Source: Rotaria macrura
Taxonomy: Eukaryota; Rotifera; Eurotatoria; Philodinida; Philodinidae
Assembly: GCA_900239685.1 (NCBI GenBank)
Contig: OENT01000189.1
Coordinates: 102,911 to 166,910 of the forward strand
Direction: 5' to 3'
Length of the DNA stretch: 64,000 bases
Shown: piece by piece, positions 58,419-64,000 of the stretch
How the letters are laid out: each line of letters starts with the position of its first letter
Position numbering within the stretch: position 1 is the first letter of the stretch
Position numbers and translations under genes: made by a program
Notes under the pieces: model-generated
Database searches by the model: none
What the model saw: the letters and a program-made list of their open reading frames with translations, nothing else
What the model was told of the DNA's origin: nothing

Positions 58419-58745
58419 ATGACAAATAGCAAATTATATAGTTTTCTCATTATTCTATGCACCGTACTATATCTCCAGATGGAAGTATTGTCAATGAAGC
58501 CATGGATCTACAATTCATTAAAAGAAAAACGTAAACAGGCAGCAAAATCTAGATCATTAAAGGTAGTTATATTCGAACATTGCACCCTAGTACAATATCT
58601 GTTTAGTCTTTGCGATTGGTGCTATTTGGATTCTCGTTTTTAAAGAGACTTTTTGACACTATTACTTATTTTTCTCACTGTTTACTGGAATTGACGTAAG
58701 ATTCCGGGTACTAAAGGTGGAAAATTGCGTAATATCTGTAACTAA
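58419..58745 (+). CDS. Candidate small secreted peptide, two exons
   Basis: Exon 1 (58419-58562) starts MTNSK followed by the hydrophobic LYSFLIILCTVLYLQMEVLS, a typical signal peptide, then MKPWIYNSLKEKRKQAAKSR. A donor AAG-GTAGTT and an acceptor GACGTAAG at 58700 would join in phase to exon 2 (58701-58745), adding IPGTKGGKLRNICN and a stop: 62 residues. Basic KR and KSR sites after the signal resemble pro-peptide cleavage points. Without splicing the frame stops at 74 residues. No family is recognised; the acceptor lacks a strong pyrimidine tract. Confidence 0.35.
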
Positions 58746-61505
58746 GAATGTACGAATAAAAATGAATCTCATATTCGTATTGTACGAAGGATATTATATC
58801 TTTAATTGAGTTTTATTCATAGAATGGTAAAAGTTATCAAATATATTCATTCTTTTTTAATCGTTAAATATCAGATATTAATAGCAAAGAGCCGTTTGAC
58901 AGTACCATTAATATTTAATTCATCATCATTAAATATTAGTATTAGATTATAAACTGACTTCGCACTAGAATTTCTTCTGCAAAGTCATCGTTGTTCAGAG
59001 TTTTGAAGGAATAGGAAAAATGACAACTATCATAGTTTGGTTCGTATTCTTGTCTAATTAATTTGAACAAACTCTCTGCTATCGACATATCGGTAACAAT
59101 GAAATCCTTTCTTTGGTTAAAAGTGATAAAAATCTATCAGGAATATTTAATAAGGACTATTCATATCTCTCTTATCTTCCTTGGGATCGACATCAAAACT
59201 AACAACTGACAGTTTTGCTATGCTGCTGTTCATAGTAATGGAAGCAAAACATTTGACATCATTCTTAATTGTCAATCAATAATTTACATGGATGATCAAT
59301 TTGTACGTCAGAATAAAAACAACTCGATCGAGCTATAAAAACGTATCTCTATTAAGTACATGAACACTTCAATGCGTGCAAGATTACAAAATGCGGTAAG
59401 TTGCGAAAAATAACACGTTAACATTTTCATGAACAAAAGTAAAATTATGAAAAGAAAGTATCGATTTCTACAAAAGGCTGAAGAGTAAAAGAAAATTATA
59501 AATAAGTACATTAGATGATTGGAAGGACAACTTATGAAAATAAATGAAAAAATTGCAACGCAAGAGAATATAGGGAAAATAATAGGCATACGAAAGATCT
59601 CGAAACAATTAGGTTATCATCATAAGTTTTTATGAACTTGAAATATATCTTTAAGGATATTGATATGATGAGATGAAAATTATCCAACAGTATAGCACTC
59701 GATTTATTGAAATAAGTTCATTCTCTTTTTTTTCGCTTCTCTTATCTTAAGTGTGCTGTGAAACTCTCTCACACTAGTATTGCAACAATGGCTAAGTAAA
59801 GCGGGTGAGTTTTTGCATAACATCTACTGAAGCACCATATTCAATATTACATGCACAGTAAAAGACTATGTTAGGGAGAGAGTGGGTTGACAATGAATTA
59901 TAATATTTTCTACTTCAATGCACAACGTTTTACTTATTCATTTAGTGTGAGCATTATAGATAAGTGGACACACAGAGCAACAAAAAGGTTTCACAAGTAT
60001 TACAATAAATATAGATTTCATTGACTCAGAATACTTTATTGTTTTTCGAGATTATTACTCAAATAAAGTTGTTCATATTCTGTAACATAGTTGTTGGTTT
60101 GCTTTTTCCTCTAACTAGTTATGTTCAACTCGAAACAATAGTACATGATTAATCTTGCTTTGTTTCTGATAATCGAATGTTGAAAACTTCGAAACGAAAA
60201 TATCATAGTTTCCATACACTGGAAATCAACTACTTGCGTGGAGATGCAGAAAATAGATGCTTACTATGGCAAGCATATTTAATTACGTGATGTCTGATTC
60301 AAGATTTCTCTCTTCTCTTTCGTTAAACAATTTGTGAAAGATTCACACGTCTGGATGCTTTCACAACGACTAGAAAATAGACAATGGGATTAGTCTGAAG
60401 CAAAAACATACTTATTTTAAAGAAGAAAACATTTTCATCGTTGTACGTACTTGCTAGACTTCTAAATTGGAGAAATGTTTCCAGTCGCTGTTAGTTCCGA
60501 GTTTAAAAATTCAGCAGGTACACATGTAATTGTATTAGGTTGAAAATGAATATTAACGTTATTCTTCACTAAATTTAGCAACTGCAGTGTACTAGTACGT
60601 CGCAGAAACCCTCATTTTCAACCTCCTTTACTCTGATTGTTTCTACTAGCCTGTTAGAGTAAATAAAATAAAATAAAATGAATTGAATAAGAAGATACGA
60701 CGAACGAAATAGAAAAACAAGATTTTTCGATAAAGAAATATGCAGTAGTGAGTTAAATCTACGGCGTTGATGCACGTTTGTATACGAAATCCTTCGACTC
60801 AGAAGTAATGAGGAAACTTAATACTTTTCAAATACTCGCAGCACCCTCATGTATTGATTGAATAAACAAGAGTAATCATTTTGCCAGCCAAAGTTCTCAA
60901 ATGCTTCAATAATGGAAATTTCGATAATTAAATATTCGAAACCGATAGATAAATATATATATAACGAAGTTCGTCTCTAGTGACTTGTGTATTCTACTTA
61001 CAAATGCAATCGAGTTGTATTAAAATCAGAACGAGTAATATGTAAAAAAATAATGATGTTCTAAGTTTCGGTGAGATACTTCTTCAGGTTTACAAATAAA
61101 AATCAATGATATAAAAATAAACTAAAAACGAACACACCGATCTATTCTTCTCTTTTTCTTGAGCGATATACATAGTTATTTGGTAAAGACACGGGAAACG
61201 ATTTAATCTCCATCTCCTACTTCTTACTTTTATATAGTCTTGTTTTCCCACATGACTATCAGCGATTCATGTAACATAAAAGAAAATGAGAAATGCCTAG
61301 TCTGTTTTTTTCTTACTTTATTCGAAAGTGATCGGTCTTGAATTTAATGTTTAAGATTTTTTTTCATCGACGTATTAAGCGTCACTACTCTTTAACAAAT
61401 TGTTTGTGAGTTGAGTTAAACGAACATCATTAATACGTATCAAATATTAATAAAATCATCGTATCGATATGAAAAGATGTATGAATGATTTTTGATTCTT
61501 GACAG
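58746..61505. other. 2.8-kb stretch, nothing recognised
   Basis: AT-rich DNA with only short hydrophobic or lysine-rich frames that look random. No RNA gene or organised repeat seen. Confidence 0.4.
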
Positions 61506-61728
61506 AAAGCAACGAATGAAGGAAATCGAAAATAATTATCAATCTATTCTATTAGATTCACTTTTGATTATGAAAACATGCCCAACGATTGAATTTGTTA
61601 CAATCAATTTCATTTGCTGTTCTCGTGTGCACAGAATTTCTAATTTTAAGTCGGATTACTCTTGGGATTATCAAGCTCTTGGCGACTTTTTAACCCGCTA
61701 CACAAATATGATTGATAGTGAGAGAAAA
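61506..61728 (+). CDS. Orphan exon-like segment, unrecognised
   Basis: A segment bounded by CTTGACAG and AAA-GTAAGG, open through 74 codons. The predicted peptide is protein-like: KEIENNYQSILLDSLLIM, CPTIEFVTINFICCSRVH and WDYQALGDFLTRYTNM. It matches no family I know, and no adjoining exons were identified. It could be an internal exon of a gene extending on either side or a decaying fragment. Confidence 0.3.
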
Positions 61729-61939
61729 GTAAGGAACAGTTATGATTCTATTTGTTGCATTTTTTCATGATTAAACATGTGAGCAATAGAAGTAACCATA
61801 TGTAGTCATGATATAGCATCAGCTTGTAACCTCGCAAATGGTTCAATGATTCATTGGGATGGATTGATCACAGCTAACCAGGAATTGATGCAACTAGATT
61901 TCAATTGAAAATTGCTTAATTTTTTCATTCGGAAATGTT

Positions 61940-62467
61940 TTATTGATTCTCAGTACGACAACTGCAAGAAGTAATATTTATTAAGTGCCGTCTCATGACA
62001 GGCGAGATGGAAGAATGAATTAAAAGATTGAATCGTCTAATATGTGGCCCATTATTAATGTGCAAAGAACGAAAGGTTATAGATGCGTAACCCTTAGGAG
62101 TCATCTTCATTTCCAGTTTGAAGTCACTACGAACTTTGTAAGTAACATCGGTCGAACATGTTTCAATGTTTACCATCCTATTCGGTAAAACATTATTGCT
62201 TGCTATGTAATTTTGAGTGATTTTTTCAATTGATAGCTGCTAAAATAAAGAAAACCAACTATTGGTCATACATAAGTATTCTCGCTGATACTTCCGGAGG
62301 TAGTCTTTCTCTCATCTTATGAGATAGTCTTTCAATAGTTTCAAGATTGGTCGAAACTTTGAGCGTTAAAATAGTAAGCCAATTTCTTTTTGAATATGGT
62401 GATTTGGTTGAATCATTTCTATTCTGGAGTCTACTCAAGTCAATTTTAGTTGCACTTGTTCGGCATG
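61940..62467 (-). CDS. 3' part of an unrecognised gene, two exons
   Basis: Exon 62467-62292 and terminal exon 62239-61940 are joined by a 52-base GT-AG intron, typical of this genome, in phase 0. Together they give about 157 residues ending in a TGA stop. Recognisable stretches include RNWLTILTLKVSTNLETIER, RERLPPE then QLSIEKITQNYIASN, VTYKVRSDFKLEMKMTP and PVMRRHLINITSCSC. The first exon enters in phase 1, so at least one upstream exon is missing, probably beyond 62467. Several Cys and NxT/S sites hint at a secreted or lumenal protein. I do not recognise the family. Confidence 0.45.
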
Positions 62468-62729
62468 CTATATAAGAGAACAAATTCAATCGGTCGAAAA
62501 TATAACAACATATTCTCTATTCGGTACGTTAATGTGATGAATACTTAGCTTTAATTTGATATCAACATTAAAAATTAAAAATTTCGAAGAATTTTTCAAT
62601 TTTCTTTTTAACAACTATGAAATTTTGGCACTAAGAATAGCCAAGTGAATTTTTTAATCGAGTGAATAGAAATCTGTCACTCATTTTAATGGCTGTGATG
62701 AATATCTCAACCATCATGTTTACCTAATC

Positions 62730-62830
62730 CCCAGGCAGGTAAACATTTGGAAAAACGCGTTAGTGACTCACAATCGGGAACACCAATTGTGAGTCACTAA
62801 CGCGTTTTTCCAAATGTTTGTCTGCTTGGG
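62730..62830. mobile_element. 101-bp near-perfect palindrome with CCC ends and ACGCGTTA core
   Basis: Arms of 34 bases (62741-62774 and 62786-62819) are exact reverse complements around an 11-base loop. The outer 10 bases also pair imperfectly (CCCAGGCAGG against GCTTGGG). TC flanks each side. The arm includes AACGCGTTAGTGACTCAC. Perfect arms mean a recent insertion or active correction. The CCC ends and ACGCGT core link it to the 1172-2657 element. Confidence 0.7.
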
Positions 62831-63179
62831 TCATGTCAAATAGAATGTATGTATGGGAGTTGAATTCGTTCACATTCACATCTCATATTCAAAGTAAACT
62901 GGGAACTTTCTGAAATTGAAGAACCACTGACTCTTGTTTCACAGATAAAATAACTCCAGCAATATATGGGCCAAGATTGAATACAAATTGCTGTTTTTAT
63001 ATCCGCTTTAACTATTCTTAATGAAATCAGGATACACAACGATGAACTAACTCAAACAATATATCTCGTAACGTCCGCACGAGATAAATGAAAATACTGT
63101 ATACGTTACTTTAAGAATGATTTAAGGGTTAGACCATTATTTGAAAGATACCGAGGACGAAGGTGAGCAATAGGGCCAC
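62831..63179. other. Stretch between repeat elements
   Basis: No gene recognised. It joins the long hairpin to the ATCCGAC-type repeat region. Confidence 0.35.
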
Positions 63180-63316
63180 CTTAATACTGACAGAATTCGA
63201 TCCAAAGCAACTGGGAATCCCGTGACCCGGATTTTGATATAAAATCCGACTGAATACGAATAATTTTTCAGATTCCTATCAGTTTCCGTCGGATTTCAGA
63301 TCGCTGGATTCTTCGA
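63180..63316. repeat. ATCCGAC/GGATTT palindromic-motif array ending in TTGGG
   Basis: A run of related pieces (GGAATCCCG, CCCGGATTTTG, AAAATCCGACTG, GTCGGATTTCAG, CTGGATTC) similar to the 6606-6944 element. It ends CTTGGG, immediately followed by TA and then CCCAGG, the start of another element. The left boundary is unclear. Confidence 0.4.
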
Positions 63317-63318
63317 CT

Positions 63319-64000
63319 TGGGTACCCAGGCAAACAAAAAATCAGGAAGGACGCCCAACATGACTAGTCTGAAGCGTCAACACTACATTTCAGGTCTCGT
63401 CTGAAACATCTAGCTTATCCATCAAGACGGATTGTCTGTAGGGAACATGTCTTGCAAATACGTCTAGACTAGTCGTAAAATTCGCAATACCCATCATGTC
63501 CAGTCCGTTTCGTCTCCTTGCTAAGCCTTGACTAGTCTGCAGACTAGAAAAAGGAGAAAAGAAGGGTGAAGAAAGATGAACTCGAACATGCGACTCGACA
63601 GCAGTTGATACCTGACGGATATTCAGACGAGCAATCAGATGCTAGCCAAAGACTACTGTCTGTGTCGGTTGTCTAAAAGACAGCATGACGACGGTTAATA
63701 TGACATATAATCAAAACTAGTTGAAAAAAGTCTTGATTAGTCTAAAATACTTTCTGATCATGATGCAGACTAGTCTGAAGTATCGTGCATGATTGTTATT
63801 ACTACCCCGTTTGCCAAAAAGCACTGTCAACTTTAGTGTAAACTAGCCTAGAATTTTTAAAAGATCTGTTTCTCTTAGTTCAGTTATCATAAATCTTAAT
63901 TGTGGCTGCTCGCTATGAAACTAGACAAAAAAGCATGCTATACAAGGATGGTTTTTAATATCTTTATACTTTTTGGTATGATTAATGCTTAATCAAAAGC
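63319..64000. mobile_element. Start of an element with ACTAGTCT palindrome array, continuing past the window end
   Basis: Begins CCCAGGCAAAC right after a TA. Across the next 500 bases degenerate copies of GACTAGTC and AGACTAGTCT recur (near 63362, 63468, 63528, 63540, 63764). A tRNA-like patch with a TCGAAC loop lies at about 63583-63650 (minus strand). No matching right end was found, so the element either runs off the window or has lost its end. No coding capacity seen. Confidence 0.45.

Noticed and set aside
62259-62489. Met-initiated single-exon reading of the unknown minus-strand gene
   Set aside because: The supposed start lies inside the intron before a TATATAG acceptor, and the frame continues better through the 52-base intron.
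1-64000. CRISPR array, operon structure or bacterial origin of the window
   Set aside because: No spaced direct repeats or ribosome-binding sites; spliceosomal introns throughout show a eukaryotic nuclear source.

Overview
This is an AT-rich (about one third G+C by eye) eukaryotic nuclear window. It carries animal genes split by introns, many of them only about 50-60 bases long. Plexin, ataxin-2, GIPC, MMD/PAQR, SMKR1 and TFIIE-alpha homologues place it in Metazoa. The short introns, the class I (plant/fungal/bacterial type) haem peroxidase, a LicD-type gene and many small non-autonomous elements fit a bdelloid rotifer best. The species assignment is inference.

Layout. 1-3.4 kb: no confident gene; a 1.5-kb element with terminal inverted repeats, full of degenerate ACGCGT palindromes and holding a tRNA-like sequence. 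3.4-5.6 kb (+): ascorbate/cytochrome c peroxidase-type gene, 5' exon not found. 5.6-8.2 kb: two small inverted-repeat elements packed with other palindromic motifs. 8.2-10.0 kb (-): complete cytochrome P450 of CYP3 type. 10-15 kb: an 80-bp hairpin element and a 1.14-kb TA-flanked inverted-repeat element. 15.2-16.7 kb (-): single-exon TFIIE-alpha. 21.3-27.5 kb (+): ataxin-2 in 14 exons. 28.7-31.3 kb (-): hexokinase in 6 exons. 31.9-33.0 kb: second 1.1-kb TA-flanked element. 33.2-43.0 kb (-): complete plexin in 12 exons. 43.0-49.9 kb: gene-free. 49.9-51.9 kb (-): GIPC. 52.4-52.7 kb (+): SMKR1. 53.2-54.3 kb (-): MMD/PAQR. 56.6-58.2 kb (-): LicD-family protein. 58.4-58.7 kb (+): possible small secreted peptide. 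61.5-62.5 kb: orphan exons of unrecognised genes. 62.7-64 kb: cluster of palindrome-rich elements.

How the genes relate. These are mostly independent housekeeping or signalling genes: transcription initiation, RNA metabolism, glycolysis, semaphorin reception, endosomal PDZ adaptor, Golgi receptor. The peroxidase and P450 are redox enzymes next to each other on opposite strands, with no evidence of a shared role. Exon boundaries were chosen so that GT/AG sites and codon phase agree across every junction.

The most unusual signal is a set of small elements, several beginning with CCC and flanked by a 2-bp repeat. Each is filled with degenerate copies of its own palindrome: ACGCGT, GGATCC/ATCCGAT, ACTAGT or GAATCGATTC. 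I do not recognise this family.
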